A stretch of 16,681 nt of DNA from JAKQDH01 sp029558835 (lineage in GTDB: Bacteria; Planctomycetota; Phycisphaerae; UBA1845). This document shows, piece after piece, positions 6,549-13,869 of the stretch. The position numbers and the translations under genes were made by a program. Location of the stretch: contig DAOQSN010000060.1 of assembly GCA_035356615.1 (NCBI GenBank), positions 1 through 16,681 of the forward strand. The letters are read 5' to 3'. Each line of letters starts with the position of its first letter. Position 1 is the stretch's first letter. The notes below the pieces were generated by a model. The model made no database searches. It was not told the DNA's origin and saw only the letters and a program-made list of their open reading frames with translations.

Positions 6549-7723
6549 GCGCGCAGCGCGATGCCGACAAGCAGTTTGACGAGAACCTCAAGGTGCTGGG
6601 AAGGCGGATCGAGCTGCCTGCCGGGCCGGATGTGGAGGTTCACGCGCGCTGCGTGGCCGTGCTGGCGCGGACGTGGTCGAACCGGTCGTGGAGGATTGTA
6701 CAGATGATGCGGAAACCAATTGTTCTATCAACGTTGGGTGTCGCGGCTTTGGTGGCGATCGTGATGCTGCTGCTGTTTCCCTGGCACATGGGGCCGGCGG
6801 CGCAGGCCGCGATGGTCGTGCAGAAGCTGAACGAGCAGATGCTGGAGCAGCCGCTGCTCGAAATCACGTTTGAACGTTTCCAGGTGGAGGAAGTGTCCAT
6901 CGACGGCAGATTGCACGTGGGAGTGGAGGGCGTGGCAGGCGACCTGGACTTGGGTATCCAAGCGCCACCGCCGGAGGGGTTGATCCAGGTGGGCGTGTCT
7001 CTGGGGATCGCGAAGAACGACGGGTGGGTTCTGATCCGCAAGCTGGCGCTGGAAGGGGGGGAGGCCCAGATGGTGGCAGCGCTGCTCTTCCCGCCCGGCA
7101 CGCAAACACTCCTCAAACTGCCTGCCGGGGGTGTGACGGGGGAAGTGGGCTGCGAACTCGGCGAGGTGACGAGTTCGCTGCGGTCGGTGGAGATCGGGAC
7201 GTTGCTGCGGGCGTTGATCGAGTCGCGCGAGGAACTGGGGGCTACGGTCGAGGAGCAGAGAGATGGCATGGTCCTGGTGACCCTGCCGCTAAAAGACGCC
7301 GAGGCTGTGAGAGCGCTGGCGCAGGTGTTGAAGGACGCGACCGCGCAGCCCGTGGTCGAGGCAACCGGCACCGAGGAAGAGGCGGCCAGGGAGGGTTCGG
7401 ATGGGCAGGGGATGCCGAACGGCGCGGGGCCGGTAGTCGTCGCGCCGTCGCCGGAGGAGGGGGACGTGCGTGACGATAAGGAGCTGATCGGCAGCACGCT
7501 GAAGGTTCTCTATGATCCGGCGACGGAGCGTGTACGTTCGTTCAGCATTGCGAACCTCGCGGGTGGTTCGGGGCAGATAACCGTGCGCATTGGCGACGGG
7601 CCGCTCGATCCGGCGCTGCTGGATTCAAATCGGGTGATGTCGCCGACGACGCGGGTGCTGGATGTCGGATCCCTCGAGGCGATGATCAAGCAGCTTGAGC
7701 AGACAGGCGGCGAGGAGCACTGA
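6545..7723 (+). CDS. Single-pass membrane protein, possible anti-sigma factor
   Basis: A 392-residue protein overlapping the sigma gene by ATGA. It has a cytoplasmic N-terminus of about 55 residues, one transmembrane helix at about 58-80 (IVLSTLGVAALVAIVMLLLF) and a large extracytoplasmic domain with alternating beta-type segments (LLEITFERFQ, GLIQVGVSLG, GSGQITVRIG). An acidic low-complexity linker (EATGTEEEAAREGSDG) interrupts this domain at about 275-320. Topology and coupling fit a membrane anti-sigma factor that holds the sigma factor until an envelope signal arrives. However, the N-terminus lacks the zinc-type HxxxCxxC motif, so this role is inferred from context. The folded part could instead bind a lipid or protein ligand. 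Expression probably depends on the sigma gene's promoter and ribosome flow across the overlap. Confidence 0.7.
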   Translation: MSAQRDADKQFDENLKVLGRRIELPAGPDVEVHARCVAVLARTWSNRSWRIVQMMRKPIVLSTLGVAALVAIVMLLLFPWHMGPAAQAAMVVQKLNEQMLEQPLLEITFERFQVEEVSIDGRLHVGVEGVAGDLDLGIQAPPPEGLIQVGVSLGIAKNDGWVLIRKLALEGGEAQMVAALLFPPGTQTLLKLPAGGVTGEVGCELGEVTSSLRSVEIGTLLRALIESREELGATVEEQRDGMVLVTLPLKDAEAVRALAQVLKDATAQPVVEATGTEEEAAREGSDGQGMPNGAGPVVVAPSPEEGDVRDDKELIGSTLKVLYDPATERVRSFSIANLAGGSGQITVRIGDGPLDPALLDSNRVMSPTTRVLDVGSLEAMIKQLEQTGGEEH

Positions 7724-7746
7724 TAGAGTGGCTGCGAGACTATTGG

Positions 7747-7780
7747 GCGCCCGTGCCGGGTAGCAGTCCGTCACGGGTGC
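7747..7780 (+). terminator. Hairpin after sigma/membrane-protein unit
   Basis: GCGCCCGTG and CACGGGTGC pair over 9 bp (one G-U) around a 16-nt loop, starting 24 bp after the stop. There is no T-run, so rho-independent termination is only possible. Confidence 0.35.
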
Positions 7781-8186
7781 TCTGCTGTTTCCGGGCAGGT
7801 CTCCGAAATGAGTCCCGCCGGCGACGCGTCTTTGCCCGAGTGTCCGGCGGCGGCAGCGTTATCACTGCCCACGCGGTGTCACCGGCACCCGTGGAGGTCC
7901 ACCGCCCAGGGGGTAGCCGTCGGGCCCCGCTCGCGCAGAGAGTAAGACCACGGCGTCCTGACGCGTCTTCGCTTCACACGGGCGATCGGGGGACGTCGGC
8001 AGCAGTGTCCGCATCCCCTTCCACTTTCGCCCGGCGGCCGGCTCGCTCCTGCTGCGAGTTGCCCCGCGTGGATGACTGTTCCACGATCCGTCGCCGGAAG
8101 TGATCGCCTGCGGATCCGGCGTTGTTGCCGCGTGCGGCTCCGTGATCCGCGGGGCGTCACACCGGTCGCCGGGCTCTCGGTGCCCC

Positions 8187-8295
8187 CCTTGTACATAGCG
8201 CTACCGGTCACCGCGAAGCTGTCGGCCAGCGGCGTGAAGTCCGTCAGATCGACATCCCGCTCGCCGTCGAAGTCGGGGTTGAGCGATGCCGGCGG
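8187..8295 (-). pseudogene. Remnant of dockerin-like EF-hand motif
   Basis: The minus-strand reading contains LNPDFDGERDVDLTDFTPLA followed by DSFAVTG. This matches the calcium-loop-plus-helix pattern of planctomycete dockerin-like C-termini (DxDGxxDVDLxDF). The surrounding frame is Arg/Pro-rich, unlike a folded protein, and runs antisense into the kinase gene, so no intact gene is visible. It is probably the decayed 3' end of a secreted protein gene. The rest of the 7724-8530 gap shows no other gene I can support. Confidence 0.45.
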
Positions 8296-8415
8296 GTCGA
8301 GCCCCCGCTGCCAGGGTGGCGCGCCGAAGCCGGTGGCAGGTGGCCGGCAGGTCGTGGCGGGCCGGGAAACGAGCTGCGTCCCCGTTTCTCCGTCGCGGGG
8401 GAGGCGGCGGCGGCG

Positions 8416-8421
8416 TATACT
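8416..8421 (+). promoter_or_regulatory. Possible -10 element for kinase operon
   Basis: TATACT matches the sigma70 -10 consensus at five of six positions, 110 bp before the kinase ATG. No -35 with proper spacing is seen, so this is weak. Confidence 0.25.
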
Positions 8422-8530
8422 CACGGGTGTTCGGGGCGGCGGCCGCGGGGCGAGGGGCTCCCAGGTGTGAGCTGCCGGCGGTGCCCTATTCGCCGAGGGC
8501 AAGATTGAGGGGGCGGCGCGGCTTGAGGCG

Positions 8531-10651
8531 ATGAGCGCACGCAGACCGACAAAGGCTGAGCTTGCTGCTGAACTGGAGACACTGCGCGCGGAGCTGGAAG
8601 GCCGAGCGGCCGGCGGAGGGCGGCCGACAGCGGCTACGGCACAAACGGAAGCGCTCTTCCGGGCGGTGGCCGATTGCACCTACGATCTGGAATCGTGGGT
8701 GAGTCCGGAGGGCAAGCTGCTCTGGGTCAACCCGGCCGTGGAGCGTCTCACCGGCTACACGGTCGACGAGTGTTTCTCGCTGCCGGAGTACCCCTTTGCG
8801 TTGGTTCACGAGGCGGACGTGGGGGCCCTGCGGGAGGCCTTGCGTGGTGCCGCCGAGGGGAGCACGGGCAACGACGTTCCGTTCCGGCTTCGGCGCAAGG
8901 ACGGGTCGGTGGTATGGGTGGCGGTATCGTGGCAGTCGATTCATGACCGCCCCGGCCTGCGGCTGGGCTACCGGTCGAGCATCCGCGACATCAGCGATCG
9001 CAAGCGGGTCGAGGAAGCGTTGCAGACGCAGCGTGCCCTGCTGGACCAGATCATAGCGCACATTCCGAGCGGGGTGTACTGGAAGGACCGGCATTTGGTG
9101 TATCAGGGCTGCAACGCCGCGTTTGCGCGCGCAGCGGGGGTGGCGTCGCCGGCGGAGATCGTCGGCAAGACCGACTACGAGCTGGTGTGGGAGCCGGCGC
9201 AGGCGGAGCGTTTCCGCACACGGGACGAGCGCGTGGTGCGTACCGCAGAGGCCTGGCTGAACATCGAGGACAGCGAACGGCAGGCGGATGGTCGCCAGCG
9301 TGTGCTCCTCATCAGCAAGGTCCCGCTGCGGGGTGCGGACGGCGAGGTACGGGGCGTTCTGGGCATTGACGCGGACATCACAGAACTCAAGGAGACGGAG
9401 GCCGAGCTGCGCCGGGCACGAGACGACCTGGAGGAGCGCGTGCGGGCGCGGACGGCCGAGTTGGCCGCCGCCAATCAGGAGCTGCAGCGTGAGGTGGTTG
9501 AACGTCAGCGCACGGAGCGGGCACTGCGGGTAAGCGAGGAGCGTTACCGGCTGGTTTCGGAACTCACCACGGACTGCGCCTACGTGTTTCGGGTACTGCC
9601 CGGTGGGACGCTGCAAACCGAGTGGGTGACGGACGCGTTTGCGCGGATCACGGGTCAGGGCGCCGAAGCGGTCGAGGCGCCCGAGGGGTGGGAGCGGGTC
9701 GTGCACCCGGACGACCGCGTCCTGCTGAGCCGGCGGCGGGAGTTGCTGGAGAGCGGGCGCTCCACAACGACGGAGTTTCGGATTGTGAACGCCATGGGGC
9801 AGGTACGGTGGCTGCGGGACCACGCCCGGCCGATCTGGAGCCCGGACGAGCACCGCGTCGTGCGGATTCTGGGCGCCGCCCAGGATGTCACCGCGCAGAA
9901 GGAAGCCGAAGAGGAGGCCCACCGACACGAAGCGGCCCTCATGCACGTCGCCCGGCAGATCACCATGGGGGAGTTGGCGGCACAGCTTGCCCACGAGTTC
10001 AACCAACCGTTGTGTACGATGGTGGGCAACGCCCAGACCGCGTTGCGTCTTCTGAAGGCTGAGCCGCCCGACTTCGCGGAGCTGGGTGCGGCCCTGGCGG
10101 ACATTGCGTTGAGCGGGCAGCGCGCGGCGGAGGTCATTCGCCGGCTCCGCGAACTGCTGCGCCAGCAGCAGCCCCGAATGGTCGTGCTGAATATGCAGCG
10201 GGTCATTGAGGACGTGGCCGGCTTTCTCGAGGCCGACGCTCGTCACCATAAGGCCGCGGTTCAGTTTCAGTTGAGTGCGGGATTGCCCGGGGTGTGCGGC
10301 GATCCGATCCAGCTTCAGCAGGTCATCCTGAACCTCGTCCGCAACGCCCTGGAAGCGATGGTGAACCAACCCGCGGGTCCCCGGACGGTGACCTTGGCGG
10401 CGCGCCCGGATCCCGACGGCGCGGTGGTAATCAGTGTGAGTGACGAGGGCCCCGGACTGTCCAGCGAAGCGGCCGCGCACGTGTTCGAGCCCTTCTACAC
10501 CACGAAGCCGGGCGGCCTGGGGATGGGTCTGGCGATCTGTCGGTCGATCGTGGAGGCGCACGGCGGCCGCATCGGGATGACCCGCAACGTCGCCCGGGGG
10601 GCGACGTTCCACGTCACGTTGCCGGGGGTGAAGCCGGAGGAGGGTGCATGA
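8531..10651 (+). CDS. Soluble three-PAS sensor histidine kinase (FixL-like)
   Basis: A 706-residue kinase with no signal peptide or membrane helix, so it senses a cytoplasmic or diffusible cue. In order: a short coiled N-terminus, PAS 1 (about 41-155, ending GYRSSIRDISDRKR), PAS 2 (about 170-285, with PSGVYWKD and GIDADITELKE), a coiled coil (about 287-338), PAS 3 (about 340-460, ending GAAQDVTAQKEAEEE), then the kinase core. The phosphoacceptor is His488 in LAHEFNQPL. The ATPase shows N-box NLVRNALEAM (Asn605), DEGPGL (Asp638), FEPFYTTK and GLGMGLAI, so it should be active. The HEFNQPL motif is typical of FixL/NtrB-type kinases. GAGG lies just before the ATG. The regulator gene overlaps by ATGA. 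A heme or other cofactor cannot be assigned from sequence alone. Confidence 0.9.
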   Translation: MSARRPTKAELAAELETLRAELEGRAAGGGRPTAATAQTEALFRAVADCTYDLESWVSPEGKLLWVNPAVERLTGYTVDECFSLPEYPFALVHEADVGALREALRGAAEGSTGNDVPFRLRRKDGSVVWVAVSWQSIHDRPGLRLGYRSSIRDISDRKRVEEALQTQRALLDQIIAHIPSGVYWKDRHLVYQGCNAAFARAAGVASPAEIVGKTDYELVWEPAQAERFRTRDERVVRTAEAWLNIEDSERQADGRQRVLLISKVPLRGADGEVRGVLGIDADITELKETEAELRRARDDLEERVRARTAELAAANQELQREVVERQRTERALRVSEERYRLVSELTTDCAYVFRVLPGGTLQTEWVTDAFARITGQGAEAVEAPEGWERVVHPDDRVLLSRRRELLESGRSTTTEFRIVNAMGQVRWLRDHARPIWSPDEHRVVRILGAAQDVTAQKEAEEEAHRHEAALMHVARQITMGELAAQLAHEFNQPLCTMVGNAQTALRLLKAEPPDFAELGAALADIALSGQRAAEVIRRLRELLRQQQPRMVVLNMQRVIEDVAGFLEADARHHKAAVQFQLSAGLPGVCGDPIQLQQVILNLVRNALEAMVNQPAGPRTVTLAARPDPDGAVVISVSDEGPGLSSEAAAHVFEPFYTTKPGGLGMGLAICRSIVEAHGGRIGMTRNVARGATFHVTLPGVKPEEGA

Positions 10652-11283
10652 CTGCGACGGCGGGGCAGCCGACGGTCTTCGTGGTAGACGACGACGCGGG
10701 AGTCCGGCAGATGATCAGCCGGATGGCGCGCTCGGTCGGGTTGGCGGTGGAAGCCTACTCCTCGGTCCAGGAGTTTCTGGACTTATGTGACCCTGCGCGC
10801 GTTGGCTGCCTCGTGCTGGACGTGCGGATGCCCGGCTTGAGCGGGTTGGACCTTCAGGACCGCCTGCTCAGCGCGCAGGTGCCGCTGCCGATCATCTTCA
10901 TCACTGGGCACGGCGACATTGCGATGGGCGTCCGGGCGATGAAGCGCGGGGCCGTGGACTTCATCGAGAAGCCGTTCCACGATCAGATGCTGCTGGATGC
11001 GATCCACGGCGCCTTGGCGAAGGCAGTTGCATGGCGGCGGGAAGCGGACGAGCGCGCGGTCGCCCGTGCCCGTCTGGCCACGTTGACCCGACGGGAACAA
11101 CAGGTGCTTGCCCTGGTCGTGGCGGGCAAGTTGAACAAGCAGATCGCGGTTGAGCTGGGGACGACGGAGCAGACCATCAAGCTGCACCGCGGGCGTCTGA
11201 TGAAGAAGATGGGGGCCGAGTCCGTTCCTGCCTTGGTGGTGCTTGCCCAGCGCGCCGGCGTCATCGTGCAGACGCCGGAGTGA
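10648..11283 (+). CDS. FixJ-family response regulator
   Basis: A 211-residue, two-domain regulator. The receiver domain (1-125) has the acidic pocket DDD at 14-16, the phosphorylation site Asp58 in LDVRMPG, Thr86 in FITGHG and Lys108 in EKPF. The C-terminal LuxR/GerE helix-turn-helix (about 143-205) reads LTRREQQVLALVVAGKLNKQ followed by IAVELGTTEQTIKLHRGRLM, the standard DNA-contact helix. The ATG overlaps the kinase stop, so the two are made together and surely form one pathway: PAS-kinase autophosphorylates, transfers to Asp58, and the dimer binds promoters. No target site can be named from this window. GGAGG lies upstream in the end of the kinase gene. Confidence 0.93.
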   Translation: MTATAGQPTVFVVDDDAGVRQMISRMARSVGLAVEAYSSVQEFLDLCDPARVGCLVLDVRMPGLSGLDLQDRLLSAQVPLPIIFITGHGDIAMGVRAMKRGAVDFIEKPFHDQMLLDAIHGALAKAVAWRREADERAVARARLATLTRREQQVLALVVAGKLNKQIAVELGTTEQTIKLHRGRLMKKMGAESVPALVVLAQRAGVIVQTPE

Positions 11284-11853
11284 AGAGTGCCCTTCGCAGG
11301 CGCTGGTGGTGGACCGGCGTCGTCGAGCCCCGGCTCGGGTCGTTACCGACTCGCTGCCGGCCGTACTGCCGGGGTGGTTCCCGACGGCGATGATGACGGT
11401 CGTCGGCAATCGCGGCGCGGTGCCATTCCGACTGCACATTCAGCGCAGGTACAGCGTTCGCGGCGCTCGCCGGCGTCCGTGGGCACGTGGTCTTGCGAAG
11501 CCGTGTACCTACTGGTGACGGCGGTCGCGCGCAAGCCCGTCACGCAAACTGCCGAGCAGGGACGCCGGTTGAGGAAACCACGGCCCACATCAATGCCGGG
11601 AAGGCGAGGCACGCACTATACCAAAGTCTAGCGGCAGGGCAACCAACGTGCACTTGTTTCAGCCTTTTGCGCGGCTAGGCTTTGGGCAGCTACAGGCATC
11701 GGGCAACGAGCTGCTCGGCCGCAGCAGGACCGCTCGCGGGTCGTCGGCCCGACCATCCATAGGCGGCGTGTGTTTCCCCATCTCAGCGGGGGCGAGGTCG
11801 GCTTGTCCGGCGCCACGGTGGGGGGAGCGTGCGCGCGGGAAGCGAGGTTTCGT
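11284..11853 (+). other. Intergenic stretch without a supported gene
   Basis: Short open frames occur on both strands but have unnatural composition and no homology I recognise. A small perfect stem (CGAGCC, 2-nt gap, GGCTCG) at 11324-11337, 40 bp after the regulator stop, could end that transcript, though it lacks a T-run. The promoter of the HEAT/transhydrogenase unit should be here, but no convincing -35/-10 pair is seen. Confidence 0.4.
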
Positions 11854-12276
11854 ATGCATAGCGACGTCTTTGGTGATCTGAGGGAGTGGGGGCGCGTGCT
11901 GGAGGAACTGCAGCAGTTGACCCGCGGCCGGGCTCTGGACGGGCACCAGGATGCGCTACTGCGCCTGTTGCGCTACCGGGACAACTGGCGTCTGCGGGAG
12001 GCGGCCCTGGAGGCCGTGCGTAGCGTCAGCAGCCCCAGTGAGGCGCTGCTTACCGAAGTGACGCGGATCATGAGCGACGCGACTCTGTACAACGAGGTGC
12101 GTGTGCTGGCGGCCGAGGCGCTTGCCCAGTGCATCGCGACCGGGCGGGCGGACAAGGGTCGTCGTAACGCGGCGATCGAGCAGCAGGCGATCGACCAGAT
12201 GCACGCCCTGCTCGACACGCAGCAGCCGCCGGTGCTGCACCAAGCGATCCGCCGCGTGCTGCCGACGGTCGAATGA
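11854..12276 (+). CDS. Small HEAT-repeat protein
   Basis: A 140-residue soluble, all-helical protein. ATG 11854 is chosen because GAGG lies 6 nt upstream and homology-like sequence starts there; the frame is open about 28 codons further but those are low quality. Helical hairpins of HEAT type are seen in ALLRLLRYRDNWRLREAALE and AVRSV, in NEVRVLAAEALAQCI, and in PPVLHQAIRRVLPTV. Each pairs two amphipathic helices with the conserved R..A..AL pattern. HEAT proteins act as scaffolds or partners rather than enzymes. It lies 58 bp before pntAA in the same direction, so it is probably in the transhydrogenase operon. A regulatory or assembly role there is a guess. Confidence 0.7.
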   Translation: MHSDVFGDLREWGRVLEELQQLTRGRALDGHQDALLRLLRYRDNWRLREAALEAVRSVSSPSEALLTEVTRIMSDATLYNEVRVLAAEALAQCIATGRADKGRRNAAIEQQAIDQMHALLDTQQPPVLHQAIRRVLPTVE

Positions 12277-12334
12277 GGTATCTGTTTCGACGCAACTGGA
12301 GTTGGTAGGGCACAACCTTAAGGACAAGACCACC

Positions 12335-13498
12335 ATGAACATCGGTATTCCCAAGGAGATTCTGCCGGAGGAGAAGCGCGTCGCGGCGCTGCCGGAGACG
12401 GTCCGTGAGTACGTGGCGATGGGCTTTCAGGTGCTGGTCGAGGCGTCCGCGGGAGACGGCGTGTTCCGTCGGGACGAGGAGTACCGCGCCGCGGGGGCGG
12501 AGATCGTACCCGACGCGGCCACGCTGTACAAGCGGGCCGACGTGGTTCTGAAGGTCAAGCAACCCTGCTTCAATGCGATGTTCAATCGCCATGAGGCGGA
12601 GATGCTGCGCGAGGGTTCGCTGCTGATCACGTTTCTCCACCCGGCCGCTCCCGGCAATCACAAGACAATCCAGACGTTGCGGGATCGGAACATCACCGCG
12701 CTGACGATGGATGGCATCCCGCGTACCTCGCGGGCGCAGGGCATGGATGCCCTGACGTCCATGAGCACGGTGACGGGCTACAAGTCGGTGTTGATCGCGG
12801 CCAGCCATTTCCCGCGTTTCGTGCCCATGATCGGCACGGCCATCGGGACGACGCGGGCCGCGGAACTTCTCGTCGTGGGCGCCGGCGTGGTGGGTTTGCA
12901 GGCGATCGCCACGGCGAAGCGTCTGGGCGGGAGCGTCAAGGCGGTGGACATCCGCGCCGATGCCCGCCGCGAGGCGGGCAGCCTGAAGGGTACTAAAGTG
13001 ATCGGGTTCGAGGTCCCCGATGACCTGGCGATCGCGCCGGGAGGCTATGCCCGGGCCCTGCCGCCCGATTGGCTGGCGCGGGAACGGGAGGTGCTGGCAG
13101 GCATTCTACCCGAAACGGACATCGTGATTCTCAGTGCCCTAGTGCCGGGCGAGGTAGCGCCTATCCTGATCACGGAGGAGATGGTCAAGACCCTGCGTCC
13201 GGGATCGGTAATTGTGGACGTTGCCATCGATCAGGGCGGCAACTGTGCCCTGACCCAACCCGGGCGCGAGGTCACCGTGCATGACGTGTACGTGTGCGGG
13301 ACCGCCAACATCCCCGGTTCCATGGCCGTCGACGCCACCTGGTTGTATGCCCACAATATGCTGCACTACGTGCAGAACCTGTTCAAGACGGGGGCCGGGC
13401 AACCCAGTTTCGAGGACGACATCGTGCAGAACTCGCTGGTGACGCGAGGCCGGAAGATCGTCCACGCCGGCACGCTGAAGGCGCTGCAGCCGGCGTGA
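12335..13498 (+). CDS. pntAA: NAD(P) transhydrogenase subunit alpha, part 1 (NAD-binding domain I)
   Basis: A 387-residue soluble domain I of the membrane-bound transhydrogenase, which moves hydride between NAD(H) and NADP(H) coupled to proton passage. Visible motifs: IGIPKE and EKRVAALPETV at the N-terminus, LKVKQP, TFLHPA, the RAQGMDALTSM loop that binds NAD, and the Rossmann sequence VVGAGVVGLQAIATAKRLG ending in Asp of AVDIR, which selects NAD. SALVPG and VDVAIDQGGN follow. ATG 12335 is preceded by AAGGA; an open frame to 12101 overlaps the HEAT gene and is not used. The subunit lacks the C-terminal membrane helices of the E. coli PntA, which here are a separate gene 17 bp downstream. Parts of the C-terminal half (VDVAIDQGG, GTANIPGS) resemble alanine dehydrogenase, a related family, but the neighbours settle the assignment. 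Confidence 0.93.
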   Translation: MNIGIPKEILPEEKRVAALPETVREYVAMGFQVLVEASAGDGVFRRDEEYRAAGAEIVPDAATLYKRADVVLKVKQPCFNAMFNRHEAEMLREGSLLITFLHPAAPGNHKTIQTLRDRNITALTMDGIPRTSRAQGMDALTSMSTVTGYKSVLIAASHFPRFVPMIGTAIGTTRAAELLVVGAGVVGLQAIATAKRLGGSVKAVDIRADARREAGSLKGTKVIGFEVPDDLAIAPGGYARALPPDWLAREREVLAGILPETDIVILSALVPGEVAPILITEEMVKTLRPGSVIVDVAIDQGGNCALTQPGREVTVHDVYVCGTANIPGSMAVDATWLYAHNMLHYVQNLFKTGAGQPSFEDDIVQNSLVTRGRKIVHAGTLKALQPA

Positions 13499-13515
13499 AG
13501 CGCGGGAGAACGGCC

Positions 13516-13869
13516 ATGACGGACGTGTTCTTGATGCTGGTCGTGTTCGGCGCCGTGTTCGCGTTGGGTTATCTGCTGATCCGGCGCGTTCCGCAGATGC
13601 TGCATACGCCGTTGATGTCCATGACCAACGCTATCTCCGCGGTGACGATTCTGGGCGCTTTGCTCTTGTTCGCCGTGGAGACGACGCCGGTGGAGAAGGT
13701 ACTTGGCGCGCTGGCCATCGTTACAGCGATCTTCAACGTCGCCGGCGGGTTCGTCATCACCGATCGGATGTTGGCGATGTTCAGGCGCAAGGACACCCCG
13801 CGAGTGGAGTTCCGACAGCCCCAGGGGCTGGAGCGGGCCGCCGCGCGGAGCGGAAAGGACGGGACGTGA
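13516..13869 (+). CDS. pntAB: NAD(P) transhydrogenase subunit alpha, part 2 (membrane)
   Basis: A 117-residue inner-membrane protein equal to the membrane part of PntA in E. coli. Three hydrophobic helices are visible: about 5-22 (FLMLVVFGAVFALGYLLI), 35-57 (MTNAISAVTILGALLLF) and 62-88 (LGALAIVTAIFNVAGGF). The family signature HTPLMSMTNAISA lies before helix 2 and GGFVITDRMLAMF after helix 3. Together with PntB it forms the proton channel. GGGAG stands 8 nt before the ATG, 17 bp after pntAA. The stop shares a base with the pntB start (TGATG), implying coupled translation. The hydrophilic C-terminal tail of about 25 residues is variable. Confidence 0.93.
   Translation: MTDVFLMLVVFGAVFALGYLLIRRVPQMLHTPLMSMTNAISAVTILGALLLFAVETTPVEKVLGALAIVTAIFNVAGGFVITDRMLAMFRRKDTPRVEFRQPQGLERAAARSGKDGT

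Noticed and set aside
7753..8103. A plus-strand 116-codon frame in the gap before the kinase
   Set aside because: Composition is Arg/Ser/Pro-rich, there is no ribosome binding site, and no family is recognised.
8486..10612. A 708-codon open frame on the minus strand
   Set aside because: It is antisense to the histidine kinase, which has full domain motifs; long antisense frames are common in GC-rich genes, and the minus protein has no recognisable motif.
12101..12334. N-terminal extension of PntAA
   Set aside because: It overlaps the HEAT gene in another frame; the family N-terminus IGIPKE starts right after ATG 12335, which has its own binding site.
12335..13498. Alanine dehydrogenase instead of PntAA
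   Set aside because: Some motifs fit, but the RAQGMDALTSM loop and the directly following pntAB and pntB genes make transhydrogenase far more likely.
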